Assembly: GCA_017983635.1 (NCBI GenBank)
Contig: JAGOBA010000002.1
Location: 248,001-312,000, forward strand
DNA from: Alphaproteobacteria bacterium
GTDB lineage: Bacteria > Pseudomonadota > Alphaproteobacteria > Micropepsales > Micropepsaceae
Direction of reading: 5' to 3'
Length of the DNA: 64,000 bases
Below the pieces are notes generated by a model. The model was not told the DNA's origin, did no database searches, and saw nothing but the letters and a program-made list of their open reading frames with translations. This document shows positions 17,034 through 25,950 of the stretch, piece by piece. Position 1 is the first letter of the stretch. Every line of letters begins with the position of its first letter. The position numbers and the translations under genes were made by a program.

Positions 17034-19148
17034 GTGTTGGGGTCGCGAGTGTCCAAGCGAAACCTCTTTGTAAGTTTTGCCGAAAGCGACGGCGGCCATT
17101 CCTATTTGGCTGCCCGCGCCATGCTCGATCCGGGCAGCATCGCTCATTTGATCTTCCGCAACACCGTTGCGGAATCACTTGAAGCCGTTGCCGCCGGTCA
17201 AGCGAACTACGCCGTCGTTCCTTGCTACAATTCGATCACGCAATGGGACGGCGCCACGATCAAAGCGCTCGCCAGCGGCGCCTATGAAATCTTCGGTCAA
17301 GTCTGCATGCCGACGAGCTACGTCCTCGTCGCGCACAAAGATTACATCAGCGAGTTCCTGCAGACTTACGCCTCGATCAAGAACGTCGCCGAACTGACGC
17401 CGGAAGAAGAAGCGAAAATCTACACCCGCTTCCTGACCCGCATCTTCGTCGGTGCGCAGGCTGACGAACAGTATCGCGGCCGCCTGTCGCGTCCCGACCT
17501 CACCGGCGCCAGCATCGAACTCTCGCGCAATCCGCTACGCGTGCTCGAAGAACAATCGCGTTCCGACCTCGTCAAACAAATGATGAAGGCGAACCGTCAG
17601 CCGCCGGCGACCGCCATTCCCGGCAACTTGTCGGGCGGAGGTATCCAGGTCTTGACGCAGCCTGCCGTGGTGGTCGATGCAGTCCAAGCCCCGGCGGCGT
17701 TGGTGGCGGCCGGCTTGCTCGACGCACCAGGCGATCCTGAAGGCTGGGACCAACCCGGCTCGCTTGGCGAAATGGTCTCATTGTTGCGCAAGCTATTGGT
17801 GCTGCTCAACGTGTACTCGTTCGGCTCGCCCGATCTGCCGGAGAACAAGACGTCGTATCTGCTCGTCGGCCGCCGTGGGGCAGGGGCCCCGCCCGCGAGT
17901 GCGATCCGTTCGCCTGCGGCAGCACCGACACGCGTCATGACGATGGTCCGCCCGTCGATCAAGAAGTCCAGCGCCGACCAATGGATGAAGCCGCGTTCGA
18001 TCCTCTCCAAGAAAGCGCGCGAATACGGCTTCGTCTTCGATCGCCCGCCGGTGATGATCTCCCCCGGCAGCCAACGCATCTTCCTGTTCGAAGGCGGTCG
18101 TCCCAAAGACGGCTTCAGCGCCTCGCCGACCGGCTTCTTTGAGAACCTGTTCGGCTGGGTCGGTGATCTTTTCAGCCCACCGCCCGACGCCAAGGGTCAA
18201 CCTGCCGGCGTCAAAGCGAAGGACAAATCCCTTCGCAAAGCGCTCGAGAAGAAGCCCGACAGTGCGAAAGAGATCAAAGACGACGCGCCGGAAAAATTCG
18301 ACGCGTACTTCCTCGGTCAATATCCGACCTGGTGCCATGGCCTGAGCGATGACGCGTGCTGGTGCTGCGAAGAAGCGCACTCCGACACGCACCACGCGAG
18401 CGGTGGCGCGGGCATCGGTCCGTTGGTCCAATTCCTGATCGCGGGCCTCATTGCCTTGACAATGCTGGCGCTCCTCTTCGTACCCGCGTACTGCGCATTG
18501 ACCGGCGCATCGTGCAATCCGTTCGCAACGCCGAGGAGCGACATCCAACTCCTGCCGCCGCCGGTGACCCCGACGCCACCGCAGGAAACGCCGGCAGAGC
18601 CAACGCCACCGCCACCGCCACCCGTCGTGGTCCCGAAGATGACGCCACCGCCGGAGCGCGTCCAAACGCCGTATCCCGGCCTCAACGGAACCACGCCTTC
18701 GACGACGAAGCCGTCGGCAACAGGAATCACCCAACCGGCGTCGCCGAAGGTAACGGCAGCGCCCAAGATCGACGTGCAGAAGCCGCTTCCGGTCTTCCAC
18801 GTCGCCTTCTTCGAAGCGAAGTCGAACCTGACCTACGAAGCGCAGAGTGCCCTTGCCGCGGCGGCGGCTCAGTCGATCCAACAGAGCCGCAACGCGACCG
18901 TCCGGCTGGTAGCGCTTGGGCCACGCGAGAGCGACGACGACCTCTGGCGCCGCCGCCTCTACGCGGTGAAGGACGAACTCGTGCGCCTTGGCGTGCCCGC
19001 CGATCGTATCCGCTATGAGGGCACAGGACCGTACATCATCACGATCCGCGCCGCGCAATCGCTCCGCCCGGCGACGAGCAGTGGTGGCGGCGGGCGGCGG
19101 GCCTCGCTCGACACGGAATCGATCCCCGATCCGCTCAGCAGCGACTAA
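17034..19148 (+). CDS. predicted membrane protein: prephenate-dehydratase-like domain, Cys/His-rich segment, one TM helix, Pro-rich linker, OmpA-like domain
   Basis: The protein has 704 residues and no signal peptide. Residues ~12-105 resemble the first lobe of prephenate dehydratase: NTVAESLEAVAAGQANYAVV then PCYNS, with a later NKTSYLLVG (~271-279) aligning with the NxTRF region but with TSY in place of TRF. Residues ~320-353 may be an ACT-like strand-helix unit; this is weak. C434, H435, C442, C444, C445, H449, H453 and H454 cluster just before a single helix (~462-486), with C487 and C494 just after it. Residues ~508-545 are Pro-rich. Residues ~585-672 resemble the OmpA/peptidoglycan-binding fold with a degenerate helix (LWRRRLYAVKDELVRLGV). 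The likely topology is N-terminus in the cytoplasm and C-terminus in the periplasm. It converges on smr (CTAA overlap), next to mltA. The start (GTG 17034 or 17049) is uncertain and the function unknown. Confidence 0.8.
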   Translation: MLGSRVSKRNLFVSFAESDGGHSYLAARAMLDPGSIAHLIFRNTVAESLEAVAAGQANYAVVPCYNSITQWDGATIKALASGAYEIFGQVCMPTSYVLVAHKDYISEFLQTYASIKNVAELTPEEEAKIYTRFLTRIFVGAQADEQYRGRLSRPDLTGASIELSRNPLRVLEEQSRSDLVKQMMKANRQPPATAIPGNLSGGGIQVLTQPAVVVDAVQAPAALVAAGLLDAPGDPEGWDQPGSLGEMVSLLRKLLVLLNVYSFGSPDLPENKTSYLLVGRRGAGAPPASAIRSPAAAPTRVMTMVRPSIKKSSADQWMKPRSILSKKAREYGFVFDRPPVMISPGSQRIFLFEGGRPKDGFSASPTGFFENLFGWVGDLFSPPPDAKGQPAGVKAKDKSLRKALEKKPDSAKEIKDDAPEKFDAYFLGQYPTWCHGLSDDACWCCEEAHSDTHHASGGAGIGPLVQFLIAGLIALTMLALLFVPAYCALTGASCNPFATPRSDIQLLPPPVTPTPPQETPAEPTPPPPPPVVVPKMTPPPERVQTPYPGLNGTTPSTTKPSATGITQPASPKVTAAPKIDVQKPLPVFHVAFFEAKSNLTYEAQSALAAAAAQSIQQSRNATVRLVALGPRESDDDLWRRRLYAVKDELVRLGVPADRIRYEGTGPYIITIRAAQSLRPATSSGGGGRRASLDTESIPDPLSSD

Positions 19149-19651
19149 CGCCGCTTGCGCTTCAGATAGACATAGATCGCACCACCGCCCCCATGGCGTT
19201 GGTGCGCGGCCTGCACACCGGCCACCGCAGCGCGCATCTCGTTTTCCTTCAGCCATCGCGGCACCTGCACGCGCAAGACACCCGGCGAACCCATGCCGGT
19301 GATCACCCGGATGCAACGCGAACCCTTCTCGTGCTCGCGCGCAATGAATGTCGAAAGCCTGAGATGCGCGCGATCTTGCGTCAGTCCGTGCAGATCGATC
19401 GTCGCATCAGGCTCGATCTTGCCTTTTCGCAAACGCTCCGCCGTCGAACCGTCCAGCCCAAAGCCGGAAGCCTTCTTCGGCGGCAGCGGCACCACAGGCT
19501 TCACGGCAGCCGCGCGCACACGCTTCGGCTCTTCCGGCTTGCGCGACGCCGCGGGCTCCGCCGCCTTGCGCGCACGCGCACGCCGCACATCGCGCATGAC
19601 CTCGTCCCAAAGCGCGCGTTCATCGTCCTGAAGTTTCCGGATGCGGCTCAA
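19145..19651 (-). CDS. Smr/MutS2-type domain protein
   Basis: The protein has 168 residues. A charged N-terminal helix (~1-30) and an Ala/Pro/Lys linker lead to a C-terminal Smr domain (~85-165) with the characteristic DLHGLTQDRAHLRLSTFI and TGMGSPGVLRVQVPRWL, followed by a GGGGAIYVYLKRKRR ending. Stand-alone Smr proteins bind or nick nucleic acids; several act in RNA turnover or ribosome rescue. It lies 10 bases downstream of mltA, an arrangement common in Alphaproteobacteria. Confidence 0.9.
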   Translation of the reverse strand: MSRIRKLQDDERALWDEVMRDVRRARARKAAEPAASRKPEEPKRVRAAAVKPVVPLPPKKASGFGLDGSTAERLRKGKIEPDATIDLHGLTQDRAHLRLSTFIAREHEKGSRCIRVITGMGSPGVLRVQVPRWLKENEMRAAVAGVQAAHQRHGGGGAIYVYLKRKRR

Positions 19652-19661
19652 GCAAGGGCTC

Positions 19662-20876
19662 TCAGTTCAACCGCGCCGCGACGGATTTCGGCAGCAATAC
19701 GAAGAGCGTGCCCTTGTGCGCCATGCGCCCCGCAACGCTCTCAGGACGCGCACCGGCGCCCCAATAGACATCCCCGCGCACCGGCCCGCGAATGGCGCCA
19801 CCGGTGTCTTGCGCGATTAAGAGACGGTGGAATGGCACGTCAGGCACTGTCGCCACATCCGCCGGTGCATTCGCATCGACCCACATCGGCGCGCCAAGCC
19901 CATGAAACCTAAGGTCCACCGCAAGACTGGCCTCGGGCGTCAACGCCACGCCCTGCGCGCCGTCCGCGCCCAACGATGGATCGGCAATCGGCAGTTCCTT
20001 GAAAAACACGTAGGAAGGATTCTCGTTCATCAGCGCCGCAGCCTTCGACGGATTGTCGTTCAGCCAGCGGCGAATGCGCTGCATGGACATCTCTTCGCGT
20101 TTCACCTCGCCACGCTCGATCAAGATCCGTCCGATCGCCGTGTAGGGATGTCCGTTCTGCCCGTCATAAGCGACGCGGATCGTTTCGCCGTTCTTCAGTT
20201 TGACCCGCCCCGAGCCTTGCACCTGTAGGAAGAACGCGTCGGTCGCGTCGTCGACATAGACAATCGGAGTCGACCGCCCTCTAAGCCCCGCGCCCACGAT
20301 ATCCGCGCGCGTGGCATACGGCACCAGCTTGCCCTGATCGACACGGCCCGCAACCCTCTCGCCCTTCAACGCAGGACGAAACGCACCCAGATCCACCGAC
20401 ACCAAATCGCTCGGCCGCGTAAAGAGCGGCGTCTGAAACTTGCCCTTCGCCTTGCGACTGCCGTTGAGTTCGGGCTCGTAGTAGCCGGTAAAAAGTCCGA
20501 CCGGCTCAGCGCGGTTCGCCGCCTGCGCCGGCTGAAACCAGGTCTCGAAAAACTGCCGTGCTTCGTTCGCCGACGAAGGTTTCAGCTGCAATGCCGCGTC
20601 GCAAGCGCCCCGCCATTCGCTGACCGCGCCATAAGCCGCCGTGCCACCGAACGCGTCGCCGTCACCGCGCGCAACCAGTTTACGGCAAGAGCCGACAAAC
20701 GCGCCGAACGCCGCGCGCGTATCGCTCGTCGGCCAATCCGCGAGCGCCGAAAAGTCGACGCGCTTCAAAACCAGCTCGTCGGGGACGGTGGCCTTCTCGG
20801 CCTCGGGCCGACCGAACGGCGCACACGCCGTTGCCAGAATCAAGAGTACTGCGCCAAACGCTCGTGAGGCATGCAT
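19662..20876 (-). CDS. mltA: membrane-bound lytic murein transglycosylase A
   Basis: The precursor has 404 residues with a lipoprotein signal (LILATAC, lipidated Cys at ~18). MltA cleaves the MurNAc-GlcNAc bond, forming 1,6-anhydro products, at the inner face of the outer membrane. Visible signatures are LFTGYYEPELNGS, VYVDDATDAFFLQVQGSGR, and the 3D domain with DTGGAIRGPVRGDVYWGAG, which carries the catalytic aspartate. It is probably in an operon with the Tim44-like gene upstream (19-base gap) and smr downstream. Confidence 0.94.
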   Translation of the reverse strand: MHASRAFGAVLLILATACAPFGRPEAEKATVPDELVLKRVDFSALADWPTSDTRAAFGAFVGSCRKLVARGDGDAFGGTAAYGAVSEWRGACDAALQLKPSSANEARQFFETWFQPAQAANRAEPVGLFTGYYEPELNGSRKAKGKFQTPLFTRPSDLVSVDLGAFRPALKGERVAGRVDQGKLVPYATRADIVGAGLRGRSTPIVYVDDATDAFFLQVQGSGRVKLKNGETIRVAYDGQNGHPYTAIGRILIERGEVKREEMSMQRIRRWLNDNPSKAAALMNENPSYVFFKELPIADPSLGADGAQGVALTPEASLAVDLRFHGLGAPMWVDANAPADVATVPDVPFHRLLIAQDTGGAIRGPVRGDVYWGAGARPESVAGRMAHKGTLFVLLPKSVAARLN

Positions 20877-20895
20877 CTCGGGGCGCTAAGCGGGG

Positions 20896-21597
20896 TTACG
20901 CGGCGCCGGCCGTCGCAACCAGCTTCCAGTTGGGGTCGGACGACCGCGTGTCGCGTGCGAACGTCCAAACGTCCGTCACTTCGCGAACGACGCCGGCAGC
21001 ACCCTCGATAACCGCACCGGCCGCATCGCGCGTCGCACTAATCAATTCGCTGACGAACCGCACCGTCACTTCCGCAATCCGCCCACGCAGGCTCGCGTCT
21101 TCCAAGCTCGCTTGCTTCAAGCCCACAAACGAGAAATCCAGCTTTTGTCCGGCCTTCTCGCGCGCGGCGATCGCGCCTTCAAAGCTTGCAAACACCTCGG
21201 GCGCCAACAGCGGCTTCAGTGCCGCGCGGTCGCCGTCTGCATAAGCCTTTGCAATCATCTCGTGCGCCATCTTCGCGCCGCCGACGAAATCATCCGGATC
21301 GAAGCTGCGATCGGCTTCCCTAATCTGTTCAACGCCAAGCGCCAGCGCCGACCCCGGCGCGACCTTCGCCATCACGCTTTCCTTGACCGGCCGGCCGAAG
21401 TCACGCGCGCGCGGCAGCGGCACGACATTGTCTTCTTTCGCTGCAACGGTGCGGCGCGGCTCGATCCGCTCACGTCGTACGTCGACGGGCGGTTGCTCGT
21501 TGCCGGTTCGCCGGCCCAAGACCGTGAACAACCGATACGCGATGAAGGCCGCAAAGGCCGCCAATACGAGAATTTCCAAAAGGACCGATCCGGTCAT
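20896..21597 (-). CDS. Tim44-like domain protein
   Basis: The protein has 233 residues. An N-terminal membrane helix (~4-24) is followed by a polar linker with basic and acidic patches, then a Tim44/MRP-L45-like domain (~90-230). The bacterial homologues of mitochondrial Tim44 are inner-membrane proteins found mainly in Alphaproteobacteria, and they usually sit beside mltA and secB as here. Their exact role is unsettled; association with membrane biogenesis is inferred from homology. Divergent from secB. Confidence 0.88.
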   Translation of the reverse strand: MTGSVLLEILVLAAFAAFIAYRLFTVLGRRTGNEQPPVDVRRERIEPRRTVAAKEDNVVPLPRARDFGRPVKESVMAKVAPGSALALGVEQIREADRSFDPDDFVGGAKMAHEMIAKAYADGDRAALKPLLAPEVFASFEGAIAAREKAGQKLDFSFVGLKQASLEDASLRGRIAEVTVRFVSELISATRDAAGAVIEGAAGVVREVTDVWTFARDTRSSDPNWKLVATAGAA

Positions 21598-21866
21598 CGA
21601 CCTCTACCCATCCGGGAGTGCGCACGCCCAATCACAAAGCCCGTCGCCCACCTACTACTGCTATGGCTGCAAACCGGCTCAACGCTGGGGATAAAGCCTA
21701 CAGCGCCAATCCTTTCCGGTCCATAGCCAACGCCCTTAGACCTGTCACGTTTGCGAGCCATTTCAAGGCACGCGCTGACATTTGCTTGTCTGTGAGGCCT
21801 GCCCCGTGATAGCCACCCGCCCGCACAGGGTTTGTGCGCCAAGCCTCAAGCTTTCAAGGAAATCCG

Positions 21867-22367
21867 ATGAGTGACTCGCCAGCCAACGGCCAAGGCGCCG
21901 CCGCCGACTTTGCCGCCACCGCCGCCAATGCAGCCCAGATTCAAGTGCTGGCACAGTACGTTAAGGATCTGTCATTCGAGAATCCGGCCGCACCGATGAG
22001 CCTGCAGGGCCAAAAGCCGGCGCTGGAAGTCGGCGTCGACGTACAGGCCCGCGGCCTCGGCGTCGATCAGTACGAAGTAGCGATCCGCATCCGTGCCGAC
22101 GCCAAATCGGCAAACCAAACCGTGTTCGTCTGCGAAGTGACCTACGCCGGCGTCTTCATGCTGAAGAACATCACGCCGGAAAATGTTCAGCCGGTGCTGC
22201 TGATCGAGTGCCCGCGGCAACTCTTCCCGTTTGCGCGCCGCGTTGTCGCCGACACCACGCGTGACGGCGGCTTCCCGCCGTTGATGCTCGACCCCATCGA
22301 CTTCATGACGCTCTACCGCGCCCAACTCGCGCAACAAAAAGCGCAGGGCACTCAGCCGACCGCGTAG
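21867..22367 (+). CDS. secB: protein-export chaperone SecB
   Basis: The 166-residue tetrameric cytosolic chaperone keeps precursors unfolded and delivers them to SecA. ATG 21867 has AAGGA six bases upstream. Family landmarks are IQVLAQYVKDLSFENP near the start, an acidic strand region, and the C-terminal LFPFARRVVADTTRDGGFPP followed by LDPIDFMTLY. The 269-base gap upstream, shared with the divergent Tim44-like gene, shows no gene; it must hold both promoters. Confidence 0.97.
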   Translation: MSDSPANGQGAAADFAATAANAAQIQVLAQYVKDLSFENPAAPMSLQGQKPALEVGVDVQARGLGVDQYEVAIRIRADAKSANQTVFVCEVTYAGVFMLKNITPENVQPVLLIECPRQLFPFARRVVADTTRDGGFPPLMLDPIDFMTLYRAQLAQQKAQGTQPTA

Positions 22368-22380
22368 CGCTCAGCTACGC
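22362..22380. terminator. stop-codon hairpin between secB and dnaQ
   Basis: GCGTAGC and GCTACGC form a perfect 7-bp stem with the loop GCTCA. The left arm contains the secB TAG stop and the loop contains the dnaQ TGA stop (reverse strand). It is symmetric, so it could act on both converging transcripts. No T-run follows on either side, so it is not a canonical intrinsic terminator. Confidence 0.4.
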
Positions 22381-23063
22381 CAAATCGCACCGCCGCCGAG
22401 TGCCGCCATCGCGGCCTCGTGGCGCGCGAGTTCATCGCCGGTCAGCCGCGCGGGCAGGGGCACCGCCCGCGTCGGAATCGGTTGCTGCACCACCGTCGAT
22501 CGCCCGTTCGCACCCGCGCCCTGCGCGACCAGTTCAAGGCCCTGCTGCCGACCCCCGGAGAGTTCCAGATAAACCTGCGCCAAAAGCTCCGCGTCGAGCA
22601 GCGCGCCGTGGCCTTTCGCCTTGCGTTCGTCGAGCCCGATATTGAAGCGCTTACAAAGCGCATCGAGAGACGCAGGCGAACCGGGAAACTTCCGCCGCGC
22701 GATCAGCATCGTATCGGTCGCGCGGTCTGAATTGATCTTCGGCTTGTTCACTCGCTTCAGTTCGGCGTTCAAGAACTTGAGATCGAACTCGGCATTGTGA
22801 ATGACCAGCGGACTGTCGCCGATGAAGGCCAAGAACCCCTCGACCGCATCCGCAAACAACGGCTTATCGAACAAGAACTCCGTCGCCAAACCCGTAATTC
22901 GCCGCGACTCTTCCGGCACATCCCGCTCGGGGTTCAGATAAGTGTGATACCGCCCGCCCGTCGGCGTCCGGTTGTTGAGCTCCAGACATCCGATCTCGAT
23001 GATCCGATGCCCCTGCGAAGGCTCAAGCCCCGTTGTTTCCGTGTCGAGCACGATCTCGCGCAT
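22371..23063 (-). CDS. dnaQ: DNA polymerase III epsilon subunit (proofreading exonuclease)
   Basis: The 230-residue 3'-5' DEDDh exonuclease proofreads for the replicase. ExoI is [20 protein letters not shown] (D7, E9), ExoII is [16 protein letters not shown], and the ExoIII region [17 protein letters not shown] carries the catalytic His and Asp. The C-terminal tail (~185-230) would contact the alpha subunit. The start lies inside the end of coaE, overlapping by 41 bases. Confidence 0.95.
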   Translation of the reverse strand: MREIVLDTETTGLEPSQGHRIIEIGCLELNNRTPTGGRYHTYLNPERDVPEESRRITGLATEFLFDKPLFADAVEGFLAFIGDSPLVIHNAEFDLKFLNAELKRVNKPKINSDRATDTMLIARRKFPGSPASLDALCKRFNIGLDERKAKGHGALLDAELLAQVYLELSGGRQQGLELVAQGAGANGRSTVVQQPIPTRAVPLPARLTGDELARHEAAMAALGGGAIWRS

Positions 23064-23679
23064 TTTGATTCGCCGTCCAGATTTTCGCTGGACGATGCTT
23101 CAGCTTCTCGATGATCGCAACGACCTGCGCTTCGGCATGCGCAAGGCCTTGGGCACTATCAACAACAAAGTCCGCCCGCTTGCGCTTGTCGGCGTCGGGC
23201 ATCTGTTTCATGAGAATCGCGTCGAGCTTTTCCCCAGTCATACCGGGTCGCTCCAGCACGCGTTTGCGCTGCAAATCTGCGGGCGCTGAGACGACCACCG
23301 TGACGTCAACCCGCGCTTCACCGCCGGTTTCAAACAGCAGCGGAATGTCGAGCACCACCATCTTCGCGCCCGACGCCGCGGTGCGCTGAAGGAAATCGCG
23401 CTGCGCAATGGCCACCAACGGATGCACGATCGTTTCAAGCTTGCGCATCTCGTCCGGCTTACCGACAACCGCCTTCGAAAGCCGCTCGCGATCGACCCGC
23501 CCATCGACGACCACGCCCGGAAATGCGGCGCCCACCGGCCCCACCGCAAGCCCGCCTTTGTCGTAAAGCGCATGCACCGTCGCGTCGGAATCGCAGACCG
23601 GAACGCCATGCCGCGAAAACATTTTCGCGGTCTCGGTCTTGCCCATGCCGATCGATCCGGTGAGCCCAATGATCAACAT
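23023..23679 (-). CDS. coaE: dephospho-CoA kinase
   Basis: The 218-residue P-loop kinase carries out the last step of CoA synthesis, phosphorylating dephospho-CoA at the ribose 3'-OH. The nucleotide-binding loop is [17 protein letters not shown] (~5-21), the conserved [13 protein letters not shown] follows, and the CoA-binding region has [18 protein letters not shown]. The last ~14 residues extend over the dnaQ start. The first base of the start codon overlaps the aroE stop (TGATG arrangement). Confidence 0.95.
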   Translation of the reverse strand: MLIIGLTGSIGMGKTETAKMFSRHGVPVCDSDATVHALYDKGGLAVGPVGAAFPGVVVDGRVDRERLSKAVVGKPDEMRKLETIVHPLVAIAQRDFLQRTAASGAKMVVLDIPLLFETGGEARVDVTVVVSAPADLQRKRVLERPGMTGEKLDAILMKQMPDADKRKRADFVVDSAQGLAHAEAQVVAIIEKLKHRPAKIWTANQNARDRARHGNNGA

Positions 23680-24524
23680 CAGCCCCGACCTTCAAGCAGC
23701 TTGACCAACCTCGCGCGCAGCGCCGACGTCACCGCAGGTTGAACCCCAAACCATGCCGCAAATCCGGGCCGCGCCTGATGCAGCAGCATCCCGAGCCCAT
23801 CGACCGTCTTGAGTCCGCGCGCCTTCGCCCGCGCCAACAATCCGGTCTCCAGCGGGCGATACACGATGTCGGCAACCACGGCATCCTTCGGCGCCGCCGC
23901 CAAATCGATGTCCAACGGCGGCTGACCCTGCATACCCAAACTGGTCGTATTCACGACCAACGCAGCTTGCGCCAAAGCTCCCGGCAACGTTGACCAGTCG
24001 GTCACCGCAACCCGATCGCCGAAAAACGCACCGAGCACGCGCGCTTTATCAGCGGTCCGATTCACAAGATCGACCCGCGTGGCGCCTAGCGAAAGCAACC
24101 CCGCAACGACAGCCCGCGCAGCCCCACCAGCGCCCAGCACCACAACCACCTTCGAGGCGAGCGACGTCACCCCCTGCTCACGCAGAGACTCGACGAACCC
24201 GAACACATCCGTATTCTGCCCAAGCGCACGACCAGCCTCGAACACCACCGTGTTCACAGCGCCGGTCGCTTCGGCCGCCTCATCCCGCTCGTCGACCAAA
24301 CGGAACGCAGCTTCCTTGTGCGGCAGCGTCACGTTCAACCCCCGAAAGCCAAGCTTCGGCAACACGGCGAGCGCCCCGGCAAGATCCTCAGGCTTGATCG
24401 CCAGCGGCACATACGCGGCGTCAAGCTGATGCTCGGCGATCCAATACCCATGCAATGCCGGCGACAAGCTGTGCCCAACGGGCCAACCCGCAACTCCTGC
24501 CAACTTTGCGTGTCCCGAAATCAT
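23679..24524 (-). CDS. aroE: shikimate dehydrogenase (NADP+)
   Basis: The 281-residue enzyme reduces 3-dehydroshikimate with NADPH in the aromatic amino acid pathway. The shikimate-binding segments are [17 protein letters not shown] and [11 protein letters not shown], where the lysine is catalytic. The Rossmann loop is [16 protein letters not shown], and VNRTADKA lies at the NADP phosphate site. It overlaps maf upstream by 4 bases and coaE downstream by 1 base. Confidence 0.96.
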   Translation of the reverse strand: MISGHAKLAGVAGWPVGHSLSPALHGYWIAEHQLDAAYVPLAIKPEDLAGALAVLPKLGFRGLNVTLPHKEAAFRLVDERDEAAEATGAVNTVVFEAGRALGQNTDVFGFVESLREQGVTSLASKVVVVLGAGGAARAVVAGLLSLGATRVDLVNRTADKARVLGAFFGDRVAVTDWSTLPGALAQAALVVNTTSLGMQGQPPLDIDLAAAPKDAVVADIVYRPLETGLLARAKARGLKTVDGLGMLLHQARPGFAAWFGVQPAVTSALRARLVKLLEGRG

Positions 24525-25117
24525 GTCTTCAACATGCCATGCGTGCGCAGAAAATCGAGCAGCGGAAGCAGCGGTAGCCCAGCAATCGTGAACGTATCGC
24601 CTTCGATCTTGGAAAAGAGCTGAATCCCGAGCCCTTCAACATGATAGGCACCGACACTCCCCAAGATACCCGCACCCGCGTCCTCAAGGTAAGTCTCAAG
24701 AAACGCATCCGAAAAGTCCCGCATCGTCAGCCGCGCTTGCCCCACAACCCGCCATACGATCGAGCCCCCGCGCGCCGCGCAAACGGCCGAGGAAAGAACG
24801 TGTGTGCCCCCGCGCAAGCGCCGCAGTTGTCGGCGCGCACCCTCCACGGAGCCCGGTTTCTGAAACAACGCCGAGCCCAGACTCAGCACCTGATCCGCAC
24901 CAATGACCGTATCCTGCGGATGGCGTCCGCTGATCTTGAGCGCTTTGAGTTCCGCCAACACGTCCGCGATGTCCCGCGGGCTCGCCTTCTCCGCGGCAAG
25001 CGACTCAAGCACCGCCGTTTCATCGACGTTTGCGACCTCAACCGTGAACTCGACGCCGGCCGCACGTAGCAATCGTTGCCGCGCAGCACTTCCCGAGGCG
25101 AGGATCAGTCCGCTCAT
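24521..25117 (-). CDS. maf: Maf-like nucleotide pyrophosphatase
   Basis: The 198-residue Maf/YceF/YhdE family protein is a house-cleaning nucleoside triphosphate pyrophosphatase. The phosphate-binding motif LASGSAARQRLLRAAGVEF is at the N-terminus. The catalytic region VIGADQVLSLGS and the later LETYLEDAGAGILGSVGAYHVEG are visible. The usual SPRR motif reads SAAR, and Q in GADQV is typical of the YceF (m7GTP) subgroup, so the substrate may be m7GTP. The gene overlaps ppsR and aroE by 4 bases each. Confidence 0.93.
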   Translation of the reverse strand: MSGLILASGSAARQRLLRAAGVEFTVEVANVDETAVLESLAAEKASPRDIADVLAELKALKISGRHPQDTVIGADQVLSLGSALFQKPGSVEGARRQLRRLRGGTHVLSSAVCAARGGSIVWRVVGQARLTMRDFSDAFLETYLEDAGAGILGSVGAYHVEGLGIQLFSKIEGDTFTIAGLPLLPLLDFLRTHGMLKT

Positions 25118-25950
25118 TCGACCGGCTGTCGCGCTCGGCTGTGTAGCGCAATGACGGCAGCTGCCGTCTCTTCGATCGACCGCCGTGTCACATCGATCAC
25201 CGGCCAGTTCTTTTCCGCAAACAACCGTCGCGCAAACGCAACCTCCGCCCGCACCGCATCCAAATCCACATACTCCGTCTCGGCATCTTCATTGAGCGAC
25301 AGAAGACGGTTCCGTCGAATCTGAATGAGCCGTTCCGGGCTTGCCAGCAGCCCAATCACCAACGGCCGCTTGAGCGTATCCAGCTCCGGCGGCAACGCAA
25401 TGCCAAGTACGATCGGTATGTTCGCCGCCTTGATCCCGCGATTGGCCAGATAGATGCACGTTGGCGTCTTGGACGTTCGGCTAACGCCCACCAACACGAC
25501 ATCGGCCATATTCAACGTTGCCGCACTCTGACCATCGTCATGTGCCATCGTGAAGTTAAGCGCATCAATCCGCGCGAAATACTTCGCGTCAAGCTCATGC
25601 TGCGCGCCGGGCCGATGGCTGACTTCAGCCCCAAGATAGGTCCCAAGCGATCCCATCACCGGATCCAAAACACCAACCGTCGTCTGTCCAAGCTCCCGGC
25701 AACGGCTTTCCAGCGCCTCACGCAATTCCTGATTGACCATTGTATGAAGCACTAAGCCCGGCGCGGATTCGATCTCAACCAACGCCCGATCCAACTGCTT
25801 GCGCGTGCGCACCAGCGGATAAACATGCTCGATCGGCCGGCCCATATCGAATTGCGCACACGCCGCTTTCGCCACGGCATTCAGCGTCTCGCCGGTCGAG
25901 TCCGACACGAGATGCAAGTGGTAGTAGATCGCTGTGCTGCGCTTCTCCAC
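25114..25950 (-). CDS. ppsR: pyruvate, phosphate dikinase regulatory protein-like kinase/phosphorylase (DUF299)
   Basis: The 278-residue bifunctional regulator of PPDK or PEP synthase uses ADP-dependent Thr phosphorylation and Pi-dependent dephosphorylation. The family opening IYYHLHLVSDSTGETL follows a GTG start at 25950, which has AAGGA five bases upstream. The frame is open to 26178, but that part shows no homology and overlaps the candidate origin, so I use the short form. The nucleotide-binding loop is VGVSRTSKTPTCIYLA (~154-169). It is the first gene of the leftward ppsR-maf-aroE-coaE-dnaQ string. Confidence 0.92.
   Translation of the reverse strand: MEKRSTAIYYHLHLVSDSTGETLNAVAKAACAQFDMGRPIEHVYPLVRTRKQLDRALVEIESAPGLVLHTMVNQELREALESRCRELGQTTVGVLDPVMGSLGTYLGAEVSHRPGAQHELDAKYFARIDALNFTMAHDDGQSAATLNMADVVLVGVSRTSKTPTCIYLANRGIKAANIPIVLGIALPPELDTLKRPLVIGLLASPERLIQIRRNRLLSLNEDAETEYVDLDAVRAEVAFARRLFAEKNWPVIDVTRRSIEETAAAVIALHSRARQPVE

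Noticed and set aside
17034..19148. Functional prephenate dehydratase for phenylalanine synthesis
   Set aside because: The NxTRF catalytic region is changed, the second lobe is irregular and the protein continues into membrane and OmpA-like parts; catalysis is unlikely.
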